Position numbers and translations under genes: made by a program
Part shown: positions 26,366 to 35,370 of the stretch, in pieces
How positions within the stretch are numbered: position 1 is the stretch's first letter
Layout of the letters: each line of letters begins with the position of its first letter
Notes under the pieces: generated by a model
Told to the model about the DNA's origin: nothing
What the model saw: the letters and a program-made list of their open reading frames with translations, nothing else
Database searches by the model: none
DNA from: Verrucomicrobiaceae bacterium
Lineage (GTDB): Bacteria; Verrucomicrobiota; Verrucomicrobiia; Opitutales; Intestinicryptomonadaceae
Length of the DNA stretch: 42,236 bases
Direction of reading: 5' to 3'
NCBI GenBank assembly: GCA_015061955.1
Contig: SUVO01000020.1
Coordinates: 1 to 42,236 of the forward strand

Positions 26366-26399
26366 AAAAAAAACGATTTCTTGCGAAATCGTTTTTTTT
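26366..26399. terminator. Terminator of tRNA-Asn, symmetric
   Basis: A 15-bp perfect stem (A8CGATTTC with GAAATCGT8) around TTGC. With A8 on one side and T8 on the other it can also stop the minus-strand operon that ends at 26457. Confidence 0.92.
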
Positions 26400-26456
26400 G
26401 TTTTTAGATATTTAAATAAATCTAAGTAAGTAGAATAAGCCTATAAATTAGCTAAA

Positions 26457-26747
26457 TTACTTAAATCGCTTTCTTCTACTTTTTATTGTGTTTTTACTAT
26501 GTGTAAACATAGCTTGTTCGATACTCCTTGAAAGTCGTAAACCCTTTACAATTCCAAAAGCACAAACTCCACCAAAAACCATAGCAAGTATAAACGAAAA
26601 ATTTGTTGCGTATGTAAAAGCTATGCCATTTTCATCGAACATATTATCAACGCAACGCATAAATACATTTGTGCTAATGAATGTTGAAGCAATAAACGTA
26701 AAAACGAAAACAACACCAACAAACATTCTAATTAAAAAAAGTTTCAT
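26457..26747 (-). CDS. Small membrane protein of unknown function
   Basis: A 96-residue protein with two hydrophobic membrane segments: residues 4-26 ('FLIRMFVGVVFVFTFIASTFIS') and about 47-67 ('ATNFSFILAMVFGGVCAFGIV'). A basic C-terminal tail (KSRRKRFK) is expected to face the cytoplasm. I do not recognise the family. It starts 20 nt after the dtd stop codon on the same strand and so is probably the last gene of the epimerase-dtd operon. Confidence 0.6.
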   Translation of the reverse strand: MKLFLIRMFVGVVFVFTFIASTFISTNVFMRCVDNMFDENGIAFTYATNFSFILAMVFGGVCAFGIVKGLRLSRSIEQAMFTHSKNTIKSRRKRFK

Positions 26748-26767
26748 AACGATAAAATCGCAAAAAA

Positions 26768-27235
26768 CTAAATGTCTTTATTTCGAGTATCAATTATAAT
26801 TGTTACAGGGCCATCGTTTACTAAGTTTACGTTCATCATTGCCCCAAACTCCCCATGTGGAACTTTTTTATTCGTCAACAACTCTATTTCAGCCATAAAA
26901 TCCTCGTACAACGGAATTGCAGTTTCAGGGCGTGCCGATCTATTAAACGATGGTCGATACCCTTTACGCACATTTCCATACAACGTAAACTGACTAACAA
27001 CTAAAACATCGCCATCTACATCTTGCACCGACAAATTCATTTTTTCGGCATCATCTTCAAAAATTCTCAACCCTACTATTTTTGATGCAAGCCATTTTGC
27101 ATCGTCAATAGTATCGCCATTTTCAACACCCAACAATACCATGAGCCCTTTGTTGATTTCGCCAACAACCTCAGCCGAAGAATTCTCAATCACTTCGACA
27201 CTCGCCATTGAAACACGCTGAACTACTGCTCTCAT
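26768..27235 (-). CDS. dtd: D-aminoacyl-tRNA deacylase
   Basis: Hydrolyses D-aminoacyl-tRNAs (and glycyl-tRNA-Ala) so that D-amino acids are not used in translation. The 155-residue protein carries both active-site signatures: SQFTLYG (near residue 80) and NDGPVT, the Gly-cisPro motif near residue 138. The start '[15 protein letters not shown]' is standard and the length is typical. The start codon overlaps the stop codon of the aldose-epimerase-like gene by 4 nt (ATGA), which indicates translational coupling. Confidence 0.97.
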   Translation of the reverse strand: MRAVVQRVSMASVEVIENSSAEVVGEINKGLMVLLGVENGDTIDDAKWLASKIVGLRIFEDDAEKMNLSVQDVDGDVLVVSQFTLYGNVRKGYRPSFNRSARPETAIPLYEDFMAEIELLTNKKVPHGEFGAMMNVNLVNDGPVTIIIDTRNKDI

Positions 27236-28134
27236 TTTACTTTAACTTCAACTTTGAATACGCCAGTAGATTTACCTGCAACAAATTGCAATGGCTTTGT
27301 TGCACAATTTGGAGGAGCCATCCATGGTTCTACTGCAAAAAACGCTTCTTCATCATCACGAGTTTTTCCGTAAGTCACAAAAACAAAGCTTGAATCTGGT
27401 TTACGATTATCGTTTATCACCAAAGAAATTTCTCCACCTTTTTTGCGAACAATTGTAGCTATACCAGTTTGCAAATTGCACAGAATGCGCCCTACCATCT
27501 CGCCATCGGCAAACGACATTTTATCGAGATTATCGGCTTTATATCGAGTTCCATCGCCTACGTTGTAAGTCGATAAACGAGCATCGGTTTTCAAGAAATA
27601 ATCGCGTTTTGAATCGCCCTTAACCCATGGAATTGTAAAATACGGATGCGTACCAGCCCCCCATGGCATAGCTTCTTCGCCCTTATTTTCAAGTATCAGC
27701 TCTGTTACAAAAGATTTTTCTGCAAAGGTATAACGAACAAAAAAGTTGTAATCGTACGGATAAGCATCTTTGCATTCAGCACAAGGAATAAATTTTAATT
27801 TGAGTTCGGTATCTGAAGAATACGCAACTTCAAATTTACCACTCCACGCATAACCATGACGTTGCATCGGACGAACATCGCCACGAGGCGTACGCCAAAT
27901 ATGTGGAGTTTTACCAACAAACGATGAGCTTGGGAATGGGAATAAGATTGGATTTCCACCATTCACCTTACCTTCTGTTGCATCGGAATTCCACGGAATA
28001 ACACTGCGTACTTGGTTATTACTTTCGATATTCCACGACAACAATCTAGCCCCCACAAACGGATTAACCAAATACGTAGAATTACCTACCTTAAATTCAT
28101 ACAAAGAAACATTTCCTTTTCTAACAACTTTCAT
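27232..28134 (-). CDS. Aldose-1-epimerase / galactose-mutarotase family protein
   Basis: A 300-residue cytoplasmic beta-sandwich enzyme of the aldose epimerase superfamily, which interconverts alpha and beta sugar anomers or hexose-6-phosphate anomers. Visible family features are '[13 protein letters not shown]' at the start, '[17 protein letters not shown]', the two likely catalytic His in 'QRHGYAWS' and '[10 protein letters not shown]', and the Glu in '[12 protein letters not shown]' near the C-terminus. There is no signal peptide, so it acts inside the cell. It is coupled by a 4-nt overlap to dtd. The exact sugar is not clear. Confidence 0.88.
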   Translation of the reverse strand: MKVVRKGNVSLYEFKVGNSTYLVNPFVGARLLSWNIESNNQVRSVIPWNSDATEGKVNGGNPILFPFPSSSFVGKTPHIWRTPRGDVRPMQRHGYAWSGKFEVAYSSDTELKLKFIPCAECKDAYPYDYNFFVRYTFAEKSFVTELILENKGEEAMPWGAGTHPYFTIPWVKGDSKRDYFLKTDARLSTYNVGDGTRYKADNLDKMSFADGEMVGRILCNLQTGIATIVRKKGGEISLVINDNRKPDSSFVFVTYGKTRDDEEAFFAVEPWMAPPNCATKPLQFVAGKSTGVFKVEVKVK

Positions 28135-28183
28135 ATCTTCACCCTAAATCGAGTTTAACAAAATGCAACATTTTTTATAAAAA

Positions 28184-28217
28184 AAACAAGGACAGTCCAT
28201 CGGTACTGTCCTTGTTT
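28184..28217 (-). terminator. Terminator of the exported sugar isomerase gene
   Basis: AAACAAGGACAGT (28184-28196) pairs with ACTGTCCTTGTTT (28205-28217). On the minus strand the stem is followed by TTTTTATAAAAAA. It separates the isomerase gene from the epimerase-dtd operon. Confidence 0.88.
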
Positions 28218-28234
28218 GTAAAGTAATTTAAATT

Positions 28235-29026
28235 TTAGTTATTTTTCAAAAATTCAACATCGCGCTTGATTACCTGATATTTATCATCGTAATTGCCATG
28301 TTCAATTATAAAATAGCCATCGAAACCCTGTTTATCAAGCTCTGCAAGCATTCCCTTGAGATTGATACAACCCGTACCATAAATTTTTGCATTACTTTTT
28401 GGATCGCCCAACTTTTCTTGGTCTTTAAGATGAATTGTAAAAATCTTACCTTTCAAAACTTTTAAACCTTCAACGCTATCGGTACCTGCACGAGTCCAAC
28501 CACCATTATCTGGGCATGCACCAACGTTATCGTATGGAGCGATAATTTTTGCTACATAGTTAAAATCAACGTATGGTGGTTTATGGTGATTATGAATTGT
28601 AAGTTTCATATCACCGATATGTTTACGCCAAACCTTTATCATTTCTGGTGTAGATTCAGTCGAAACAAATTCGGCACCAAATTCCTTAACGAATTTGCAA
28701 ATATCTATAACATCTTGTTCCGACTTAACGTAATAAACGCCCGATGATACAACTTTTATGTTATACTTTTTGAACATATCTTTTACATATTGCAAATGCT
28801 CTGGCTTCATCTTGCGATTACATCTTACATTGGGATATTTACCACCTATTTTATGACCTTCGCAAAGTTCGATTTTATCAACGCCAAGAACATTTAACAT
28901 TTTACATACATCTTCAAGCGTATACGAATAACAAGTATATGTTTGTACTGCAATTTTACGTTCTTTTGCAAAAAGCGACATAACCGAAAATAACGCAACT
29001 GCAAAAATTACTAATATTTTTTTCAT
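28235..29026 (-). CDS. Exported sugar phosphate isomerase/epimerase-like TIM-barrel protein
   Basis: A 263-residue protein of the xylose-isomerase-like / AP-endonuclease-2 superfamily. It carries a signal peptide (MKKILVIFAVALFSVMSLFA, cleavage before KER), so it works in the periplasm and not on phosphorylated sugars. Conserved metal-site residues are seen in 'GVDKIELCEGH', 'FVSTEST', 'LTIHNHH', 'GACPDNGGW', 'FTIHLKDQ' and 'GYFIIEHG'. In gut Bacteroides and related bacteria, exported members of this family work with exported Gfo/Idh/MocA oxidoreductases on 3-keto sugars. The same pairing is seen here with the gene at 29107-30420, 80 nt upstream. Function by context is an inference. Confidence 0.82.
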   Translation of the reverse strand: MKKILVIFAVALFSVMSLFAKERKIAVQTYTCYSYTLEDVCKMLNVLGVDKIELCEGHKIGGKYPNVRCNRKMKPEHLQYVKDMFKKYNIKVVSSGVYYVKSEQDVIDICKFVKEFGAEFVSTESTPEMIKVWRKHIGDMKLTIHNHHKPPYVDFNYVAKIIAPYDNVGACPDNGGWTRAGTDSVEGLKVLKGKIFTIHLKDQEKLGDPKSNAKIYGTGCINLKGMLAELDKQGFDGYFIIEHGNYDDKYQVIKRDVEFLKNN

Positions 29027-29063
29027 ATAAATTTTCCTTTTTTACCATTTAAACAAAAACCAT

Positions 29064-29090
29064 GCATTGCATTGAAAAACAATGCAATGC
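29064..29090 (-). terminator. Hairpin between the Gfo/Idh/MocA gene and the sugar isomerase gene
   Basis: GCATTGCATTG (29064-29074) pairs perfectly with CAATGCAATGC (29080-29090). On the minus strand the T-run begins 4 nt after the stem (ATGGTTTTTG), so it is a weak terminator or an mRNA-stabilising hairpin that lowers expression of the downstream gene. Confidence 0.55.
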
Positions 29091-29106
29091 TACAATCTAT
29101 GCTTTA

Positions 29107-30420
29107 TTAAACAAGCTTATATGTAGATGGACATGGAACTGGTGCTATTGGCAACTTCATTCCAAGTTCAAATTTTTCAGGCATCAAGCTTTGTTTTGAA
29201 CGTTTCAAAATAAACTCACACTTAAAACGTTTACCAGAATAGCAAGCTTCACGACCTGCCACTGCAATATAACAAGAATCGGCACACGCCTTCATTGTAT
29301 TTACAGGCTTACCATTGCGAATTGAATTCAACAAAAATTCGTGTTCGCATTCTAATGCCTGACGCTTTGGTGTAGGTATTACACGAGCTTTCTTACCTGT
29401 TATAATTTGCTTACCAAACGACAATTCTACTGTACCTTCTGTACCATAAATCTTAAATGGTGCGTATGGAGTTGCTTTTGGCTCTTGACGACATGCTGTC
29501 GACAAATGAATGCCATTGGCATATTCAAAATCAGCATGATAATTTGAATAACGATTGCCCATTGCTGGGAATGGCAAGTCAAGTTGACGACCACCAGAAC
29601 CCACTACTACATCAGGCAAACCAGCTGGTTCTAACGCCCACAGTGCCATATCGAGATTGTGAATATACTGCTCTACATACTGACCACCACTACTCCAGAT
29701 AAATGCCAACCAATTCTTTAATTGGAACTCGGCATCTTCTGGCTTGAGATGTGCTGGTACTTTATCTTTAAGCGATGAACCTAACAAATACATTGGTTCA
29801 TAACGAAGGAACTGAGCCGAAATAACTCTACCAATATCACCATCATGAACACGTTGAACTGCTTCTTTAATGGCTTCCTGATAACGCATTTGTGTACCAC
29901 AAACAACACTGAGTTTCTTTGCGTTCGCAAGTGGAATGAGTTGTTCGTAAACCTGACGCAACTGAACAGCATCAATTGCTATTGGCTTTTCTGCAAAAAC
30001 ATTCTTATTGTTATCTAAGCATATTTTGATTTGTGCTGGACGGAACACTGGTGGAGTTGCCAATATAACAACATCGGCATCAGTCTTTACGACTTTATCT
30101 ATTGAATCTAAGCCAATAAATACGTTGTCGCCAACTTTCCAATAATCTTTAAATTTACCCTTGAATTTTTTTTCAATTCTTTCTTCTGTAATTTTTTTGC
30201 AACGTTCAACTGAGCATGCAAAAGCATCACCAATAGCAACGAGCTCTATATTTTGATCGGCACAATACATGTTAAATAATGCATTTGTACCACGAGCACC
30301 ACAACCTACTATGGCTACCTTAATTTTATCATTCCCCTTTACAGCAGCACCAGAGAACTTCGGCAAACCAAATGCTAACGAAGCTACTGCCGATGTTTTT
30401 AAGAATTCTTTTCTGTTCAT
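29107..30420 (-). CDS. Exported Gfo/Idh/MocA family oxidoreductase
   Basis: A 437-residue NAD(P)-dependent sugar oxidoreductase with a TAT-like signal (MNRKEFLKTSAVASLAFGLP). The signal has one Arg plus Lys in place of the strict twin Arg. The Rossmann motif is GCGARG (39-44). The family 'EKP' motif appears in 'NVFAEKPIAID', and the C-terminal sheet domain has 'GGQYVEQYIHNLDMALWAL' with the likely catalytic His. Proteins of this type arrive in the periplasm with a tightly bound cofactor and oxidise glycosides at C3. The following gene encodes an exported sugar isomerase, supporting a periplasmic keto-sugar pathway. The C-terminus is about 60-80 residues longer than that of small cytoplasmic family members. 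Confidence 0.87.
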   Translation of the reverse strand: MNRKEFLKTSAVASLAFGLPKFSGAAVKGNDKIKVAIVGCGARGTNALFNMYCADQNIELVAIGDAFACSVERCKKITEERIEKKFKGKFKDYWKVGDNVFIGLDSIDKVVKTDADVVILATPPVFRPAQIKICLDNNKNVFAEKPIAIDAVQLRQVYEQLIPLANAKKLSVVCGTQMRYQEAIKEAVQRVHDGDIGRVISAQFLRYEPMYLLGSSLKDKVPAHLKPEDAEFQLKNWLAFIWSSGGQYVEQYIHNLDMALWALEPAGLPDVVVGSGGRQLDLPFPAMGNRYSNYHADFEYANGIHLSTACRQEPKATPYAPFKIYGTEGTVELSFGKQIITGKKARVIPTPKRQALECEHEFLLNSIRNGKPVNTMKACADSCYIAVAGREACYSGKRFKCEFILKRSKQSLMPEKFELGMKLPIAPVPCPSTYKLV

Positions 30421-30550
30421 ATATTAAAAATATTGTTATTCGTTTTAGTTAAGTGAAATTTTCTTTTATAATTTCAACAAATATAAGTCAAGAAAATAAC
30501 ATATTAAATATGTGCTTGAGCAAACCACTTAAATATGCAAAACTGACAAT

Positions 30551-31099
30551 GTGTTTTTATTAGAAATAGTTTCAATTGCATTTGCGTTATCGATAGACTC
30601 ATTTGCTGTATCTGCAGCAGGTGGTTGTACACGAATGCGTATAAGAAAACGCATTCGCACAAGTGCAGCTCTATGTTTTGCATTCTGTCAAAGCTTATTG
30701 ACTTTTACAGGTTGGTTTATTGGAGATAAATCACTATCGTTAATCGAAAATTTTGTCCAGATTATAGCATTTTTGCTCCTCTTTATAATAGGCTCAAAAA
30801 TGTGCTACGATGCAATAAAGAACGAAGACGGTAAATCAGAAAATTTTCTATCGCCACTCGACATAAAAATGTTATTCATTTTGGGGTTAGCCACAAGTAT
30901 AGACGCCCTTGCAGTTGGTGTTACATTAGCTTTTACCAACACCGATATTATATCATCCTGCTTAATTATTGCCGTTGTAACATTTTTTATGAGCTACACA
31001 GGTATTGCTGTTGGCAAAACTGCTGTGCGAATTTCTAAACGTCTGCCCATGCTTGGTGGTTTAGTTCTTATTGGAATTGCTATTGGTATACTTCTTTAA
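30551..31099 (+). CDS. mntP: Manganese efflux pump MntP
   Basis: A 182-residue inner-membrane exporter of Mn(II). It has six hydrophobic helices and the two family repeats SIDSFAVS (residues 14-21) and SIDALAVG (about 117-124), each with the conserved Asp. The start is GTG at 30551: no ATG is in frame upstream before the TAA at 30530, and the start places the first helix normally. A yybP-ykoY manganese riboswitch often precedes mntP; I looked in 30421-30550 and see none. It converges on cydB with only 9 nt between the stop codons and no terminator. Confidence 0.93.
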   Translation: MFLLEIVSIAFALSIDSFAVSAAGGCTRMRIRKRIRTSAALCFAFCQSLLTFTGWFIGDKSLSLIENFVQIIAFLLLFIIGSKMCYDAIKNEDGKSENFLSPLDIKMLFILGLATSIDALAVGVTLAFTNTDIISSCLIIAVVTFFMSYTGIAVGKTAVRISKRLPMLGGLVLIGIAIGILL

Positions 31100-31108
31100 A
31101 ATTATATA

Positions 31109-32107
31109 CTATTTTTTACGCGAAAAAACTAAATGTGCGTAAATATTGTATGCAATAGCTAATGGCACACCAACTAAGGCAACCCACAACATAATTTCAA
31201 GAGTCTTTGCCGAAGACGATGCCTCTAAAATAGACAAGCCTTCGGTATATCCTTTCACTGCAGGAATTATATTTGGATATGTCAAAAACGACAGAGCAAA
31301 CACAGTAATTAATGCAAATGCAGATGTGCATACAAACGCCCACATAGCCTTGTTTTTACGCATTAAACGCGATGCTATTCTAAGAGGGATATAACAGGCA
31401 ACTAAAAATCCACATAACGTTGCAGGATTAACTTTGCCTTGATTTTTCCAAAGCAACACACCTGCAAATAATACAAATGCAAACAACAAACCAAACAACA
31501 TACGCTTTGCATATTTATTAAAAAGCACAACTAATTCGTTATAGTTGGCAGATTTTATAGAAGCAAATAATGCACCCTGCACACCAAAGAAGAAGAAACA
31601 CAACAAAGCCGAAGCCATACTTAATGGTGTGAATAATCGCAAGAAATTTTCAGTAAAACTTTCTTTACGCAATAATACCTCACCACCAAAGATTGCCCCT
31701 AATGCAACACCTATCAAAACAACAGATGTTATACTCGATATTGCCAACATTATAGCACAAAAATTTCGCCACCATCTTTGCTCTTCTGAAAAATAAAACT
31801 CTATTGCAACTACACGAATAACCAAAAAGCACAACAACAACATAACGGGAACGTACATCTGCGACAACACCTCTGAATACGCAACAGGAAAAGCTGCAAA
31901 TAAAGCACCACCTGCAGTTATCAACCAAACTTGATTGGCGTCCCAATAAGGCAAAATGTTTTTAATTAAATGTTCTCGTACTTTGGGATTTTTTGAAAAG
32001 GCACACAACATACCTTCGCCAAAATCAAAACCTCCCATTATCAGAAAAACGGCAAGCAATAATGCTGTAAGAACAAACCAAATAAATTGTAGTATATGCA
32101 ATTCCAT
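31109..32107 (-). CDS. cydB: Cytochrome bd oxidase subunit II
   Basis: The second membrane subunit of the bd-type quinol oxidase, which reduces oxygen to water with high affinity. The 332-residue protein has about eight to nine hydrophobic helices. It carries the family signatures 'MGGFDFGEGML' near the N-terminus and 'PYWDANQVWLITAGGALFAAFP'. It follows cydA by 11 nt, in the normal order. There is no cydX-like small gene and no cydCD in the window. Confidence 0.95.
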   Translation of the reverse strand: MELHILQFIWFVLTALLLAVFLIMGGFDFGEGMLCAFSKNPKVREHLIKNILPYWDANQVWLITAGGALFAAFPVAYSEVLSQMYVPVMLLLCFLVIRVVAIEFYFSEEQRWWRNFCAIMLAISSITSVVLIGVALGAIFGGEVLLRKESFTENFLRLFTPLSMASALLCFFFFGVQGALFASIKSANYNELVVLFNKYAKRMLFGLLFAFVLFAGVLLWKNQGKVNPATLCGFLVACYIPLRIASRLMRKNKAMWAFVCTSAFALITVFALSFLTYPNIIPAVKGYTEGLSILEASSSAKTLEIMLWVALVGVPLAIAYNIYAHLVFSRKK

Positions 32108-32118
32108 TTTATATCCTC

Positions 32119-33588
32119 TTAAAATTTTACACCAATTTTTATTTTCTTAAAAAACAACCAACAAAATACCCCTGATACCCCTACAAATAAAATCGTAAAC
32201 AAAATTATAGAAAACAACACTTCGCCACCAGAAACTACTGTTGAAACAGCATCTGAAGTTCTTAATATGTGCCATACAATCCAAGGCTGACGCCCAACTT
32301 CAGCTACAGCCCACCCTACTTGACTTGCAACCAATGGCAACAATACCGACCACATTGCACACTTCATAAACAAATTTGAAAGTTTTGAATTAACATTGAA
32401 CAAATCACGTTTAATCCACAAATATCCCCCTATTAATATCAGCAAGCAAATAGCACCACCAATATAAACCATAATTCTAAATGTCTGAAAACAAAATTGC
32501 ACTGGTGCCCAATATTTAGGACGAACCTCTGCTATCTCAACAGGTGTTAGATTTTTATTTTCGGCTTTTCTTATAAAATCATTACTTGGTAAATCGTTCA
32601 GACCTTTTATTTCGGTAGAAAAATCTCCATGAGTTAGGATATTAAAAAGGCTTGGAATTTTCAAACCATTCACTTTTTTATTTTCAACATCAACCCAACC
32701 GAACACATACAACGGGGCATTTGCCTCGGTAGAAAAATGTCCTTCTAATGCGGCGAGCTTTTCTGGTTGTGTATCGACTAACTTAGCAGCACTTTGATGT
32801 CCCGTAAATAGCATTACCACAGCCGAAAACATAGCAAAACCAAGTGCTATTTTTCCACATGGAATAGCAAACTCTACTTCTTTTCTACGACGCAAAACAT
32901 AGTACGAACAAATTCCTAAAGCTAAAAATGCCCCCGACAACCACGATGCACTTATTGTATGCGATAATCTATCAATAGTAGATTTATTTAAAGCCATTGC
33001 AGTAAAGTCAGTTATTTCGGCTTTCATCTTTGAAACTTGTTCAGACGTTGGAACTGTACCCTGTGGAACTTCAACCCACTCTGTTTTTCCATTATTATCT
33101 GATTGTTCTATAACTAATCTATACCCATCGGGAGTTTGCATAAAGGAATTTGCCGCAATTATCCAGACAGCACTCAAATGCGAACCTATGCAAACCATAA
33201 TAGTTGCAAAAAAATGAGCTTTTTTACTTATCTTATTCCACCCAAACAAAACTATCGCCAAGAATGTAGATTCCATAAAGAAAGCAAATACAGCCTCAAT
33301 AGCTAACGGACTACCGAATACATCGCCAACAAATTTTGAGTACACTGGCCAATTTGTACCGAACTGAAAAACCATAATCAGTCCAGTTACAACGCCAACT
33401 GCAAAAATCATAGCAAATAGTTTTGCAAAAAATTTACATGCCTTCAGATATTTTTCGTTTCCAGTACGCAACCAGAAAAGCTCTACTAAAACTAAGAACA
33501 CAGCAAACCCTATTGATATAGGAGGAAACAAGAAATGAAACCCAGCTGTTAATGCAAATTGAATTCGGCTTAAAATATCTACATCCAT
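32119..33588 (-). CDS. cydA: Cytochrome bd oxidase subunit I
   Basis: The catalytic subunit of the bd-type quinol oxidase. The 489-residue protein has the haem ligand His18 in 'RIQFALTAGFHFLF', the conserved Glu98 and Glu106 in 'LAIEAVFAFFMES', and the second haem-ligand His in 'RLSHTISASWLSG'. A periplasmic quinol-binding (Q) loop of the shorter type runs from about residue 250 to 330. The Shine-Dalgarno AAGGG lies 7 nt before the ATG. Together with cydB this gives respiratory oxygen scavenging, typical of gut or sediment bacteria that meet little oxygen. Confidence 0.96.
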   Translation of the reverse strand: MDVDILSRIQFALTAGFHFLFPPISIGFAVFLVLVELFWLRTGNEKYLKACKFFAKLFAMIFAVGVVTGLIMVFQFGTNWPVYSKFVGDVFGSPLAIEAVFAFFMESTFLAIVLFGWNKISKKAHFFATIMVCIGSHLSAVWIIAANSFMQTPDGYRLVIEQSDNNGKTEWVEVPQGTVPTSEQVSKMKAEITDFTAMALNKSTIDRLSHTISASWLSGAFLALGICSYYVLRRRKEVEFAIPCGKIALGFAMFSAVVMLFTGHQSAAKLVDTQPEKLAALEGHFSTEANAPLYVFGWVDVENKKVNGLKIPSLFNILTHGDFSTEIKGLNDLPSNDFIRKAENKNLTPVEIAEVRPKYWAPVQFCFQTFRIMVYIGGAICLLILIGGYLWIKRDLFNVNSKLSNLFMKCAMWSVLLPLVASQVGWAVAEVGRQPWIVWHILRTSDAVSTVVSGGEVLFSIILFTILFVGVSGVFCWLFFKKIKIGVKF

Positions 33589-33619
33589 AAAAAAACCCTT
33601 CTACATAACTATATAAAAT

Positions 33620-33647
33620 ATGATAAATATTATTTTTATATTTTCAA
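33620..33647 (-). promoter_or_regulatory. Promoter of cydAB
   Basis: On the minus strand TTGAAA (33647-33642), a 16-nt spacer and TATCAT (33625-33620; 5 of 6 consensus bases), about 31 nt from the ATG. Confidence 0.5.
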
Positions 33648-33684
33648 TAGAATAGTTTATATTTCATACAATAAGCTTAATTTC

Positions 33685-33706
33685 TTATGCTTACAAAATA
33701 GCATAA
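33685..33706. promoter_or_regulatory. Inverted repeat upstream of the cydAB promoter
   Basis: TTATGCT (33685-33691) and AGCATAA (33700-33706) form a perfect 7-bp inverted repeat with an 8-nt spacer, about 40 nt upstream of the -35 box. This is a suitable place for a redox or oxygen regulator, but the sequence is not a recognised FNR, ArcA or Rex site. Confidence 0.35.
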
Positions 33707-33770
33707 ATTCTGTTGAGACTTTTTGTATCAACAACATATCAAAAAAAAGTACAAATAAATAAAACAGTAA

Positions 33771-33793
33771 AAGGCATTCGTACGAATGCCCTT
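33771..33793 (-). terminator. Terminator of the sugar-acid operon
   Basis: GGCATTCGTACGAATGCC (33773-33790) is a perfect palindrome; on the minus strand it is followed by TTTTACTGTTTT. It lies about 30 nt past the stop codon of the RraA-family gene. Confidence 0.82.
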
Positions 33794-33820
33794 TATTTTA
33801 ATGAGTAAAATAAAATCGGT

Positions 33821-34564
33821 TTAGAAGTATCCACCTTTTTCTTTAATTTCTTTAATTGTTTCACCTGAATGAACCCAACCAAAGATTTTCTTTTCGTTAG
33901 CTTTTATTTCTTCTGCACGAATTAAAACATCGTAAGCAATATCGCGTGGAACTACCAACACACCATCAATATCGCCTAATACAACGTCTCCGGGACGGAT
34001 AACAACCTTACCAATTAAAATAGGCACTTGATAATGCGTAATTAAGCAACGTCCCAAACTTCCGTTTGAAGTTCTGTATTTGTAGAATACAGGGAAATCA
34101 GCTTCGAGAATTTGGTGTGTATCACGAATACCACCATCAATACAAGCAGCTTTCACCTTTTTACCTTTTGCAGTAGCAGTCATAACGCCACCCCACAAAG
34201 TAGCTTCTTCATCGTTTGAAGTATCCCAAACAACAAAGTGATCTTCCCCAAGTTCGTCGAGCATTTGAGTGCGAAAATCCATTTCGCCCTTAATCATTAC
34301 ATTTGGAGAGCTTTTTACTGTAAATGCAAAGCCAGCAAAAGTTCTGTATTCACGCAATGGTTTTACGTGATGTGGCAATGCTTGATTCAACAAGCAAAAT
34401 TCACGCAAAACGTCGCAAACAGCCCCTGTATAGAGTTGCTCGAAACGACTTAAAAGTTCCTTTTCTGGAATAGGAAACTCCTTTTTAGAAACATACTCGC
34501 GTGTTTCAATTAACTTTTCGAGATTCATCATCCCGACTTCTTTCTTATATTGATCTATACTCAT
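33821..34564 (-). CDS. RraA-family protein, probable 2-keto acid (HMG/CHA-type) aldolase
   Basis: A 247-residue cytoplasmic protein of the RraA / 4-hydroxy-4-methyl-2-oxoglutarate aldolase family. 'YTGAVCDVLREF' near residue 46, 'GVMTATAKGKKVKAACIDGGIRDTHQI' with the conserved Arg-Asp pair, and 'RPGDVVLGDIDGVLVVP' match the family. Members with this active site split hydroxylated 2-keto acids into pyruvate and an aldehyde or keto acid using a divalent metal. As the last gene of an operon with a dehydratase and an SDR, an aldolase role is more likely than RNase E regulation. The start at 34564 has no Shine-Dalgarno sequence; ATG codons 11 and 12 residues later (MMNLEK) are alternatives. Confidence 0.8.
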   Translation of the reverse strand: MSIDQYKKEVGMMNLEKLIETREYVSKKEFPIPEKELLSRFEQLYTGAVCDVLREFCLLNQALPHHVKPLREYRTFAGFAFTVKSSPNVMIKGEMDFRTQMLDELGEDHFVVWDTSNDEEATLWGGVMTATAKGKKVKAACIDGGIRDTHQILEADFPVFYKYRTSNGSLGRCLITHYQVPILIGKVVIRPGDVVLGDIDGVLVVPRDIAYDVLIRAEEIKANEKKIFGWVHSGETIKEIKEKGGYF

Positions 34565-34582
34565 ATTTTTTACTATTTGAAA

Positions 34583-35353
34583 TTACATAAACAAACTAAA
34601 ACCACCATCTACAAAGTAATCGGCACCAGTTATATATCTGCCAGCATCGGAACACAAAAGCAAAGCTGTTCCAGCGCAATCAACTGGCTCGCCAATTTTA
34701 CCAAGTGGAATTTTACTTTCGATATCATTCTTAAAAGCTTCGTCCGACAACACTTTATCATTGCGTGCAGTTCCAATTACTCCAGGGGCAAGATTATTTA
34801 CAGTTATGCCGAATGGAGCCAACGTTGTTGCAAAATTTTTAACCAAGTTTATAAGTGCTGCCTTTGACGACGCATACACTGGCAACTGCTTACTTGGACG
34901 CACTTGATTTACTGAACCTATATTCAAAATTCTACCCCACTTACGATTTTTCATAACTGGAATTACCGCTTGAATTAGCTCAATAGTTGAGCGAACGTTT
35001 ACGCTCATAGTTTCGACAACATCGCAAGCACAAATATCATCAAGAACTCCTCTTGGCTGAGCTGATGCATTGGCTACTAAAATATCAGCATGACAGTTGT
35101 TTTCATCTGCAAACGATGTCCATGCTTCTTTTACGTTTGCATTTGCTAAATCGAACTGCCACAACAAAACTTTTGCACCAAATTTTTCAGCATCAGCTTT
35201 TGTCTGGATAGCTTTTTCAACACTTGAGCGAAAATTTATAACAATAGTTTTAGCACCCATTTCAGCAAAGGCTAGCGTTATTGCTCTACCAATGCCCTGA
35301 CTTCCACCTGTAATCAACGCAGTTTTTCCTTTTAAACTAAATAATTCTATCAT
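34583..35353 (-). CDS. SDR-family sugar (or sugar-acid) dehydrogenase
   Basis: A 256-residue classical short-chain dehydrogenase with the cofactor motif TGGSQGIG (residues 15-22), 'NASA' in place of NNAG, the catalytic Ser in 'LNIGSVNQ' and the YASSK motif. 'APGVIGTARN' and the C-terminal 'YITGADYFVDGGFS' are typical of the family. Best-known relatives with this pattern are gluconate 5-dehydrogenase and sugar 1-dehydrogenases. In its operon it probably oxidises a sugar or a sugar acid before or after the dehydratase step. An AAGG Shine-Dalgarno sequence precedes the ATG; it follows the MFS gene by 17 nt. Confidence 0.85.
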   Translation of the reverse strand: MIELFSLKGKTALITGGSQGIGRAITLAFAEMGAKTIVINFRSSVEKAIQTKADAEKFGAKVLLWQFDLANANVKEAWTSFADENNCHADILVANASAQPRGVLDDICACDVVETMSVNVRSTIELIQAVIPVMKNRKWGRILNIGSVNQVRPSKQLPVYASSKAALINLVKNFATTLAPFGITVNNLAPGVIGTARNDKVLSDEAFKNDIESKIPLGKIGEPVDCAGTALLLCSDAGRYITGADYFVDGGFSLFM

Positions 35354-35370
35354 ACAAACCTTAGTTAAAA

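Noticed and set aside
30421-30550. Manganese (yybP-ykoY) riboswitch upstream of mntP.
   Set aside because: The leader lacks the conserved GGGGAGTA-type motifs and paired helices of that riboswitch; it is simple AT-rich sequence.
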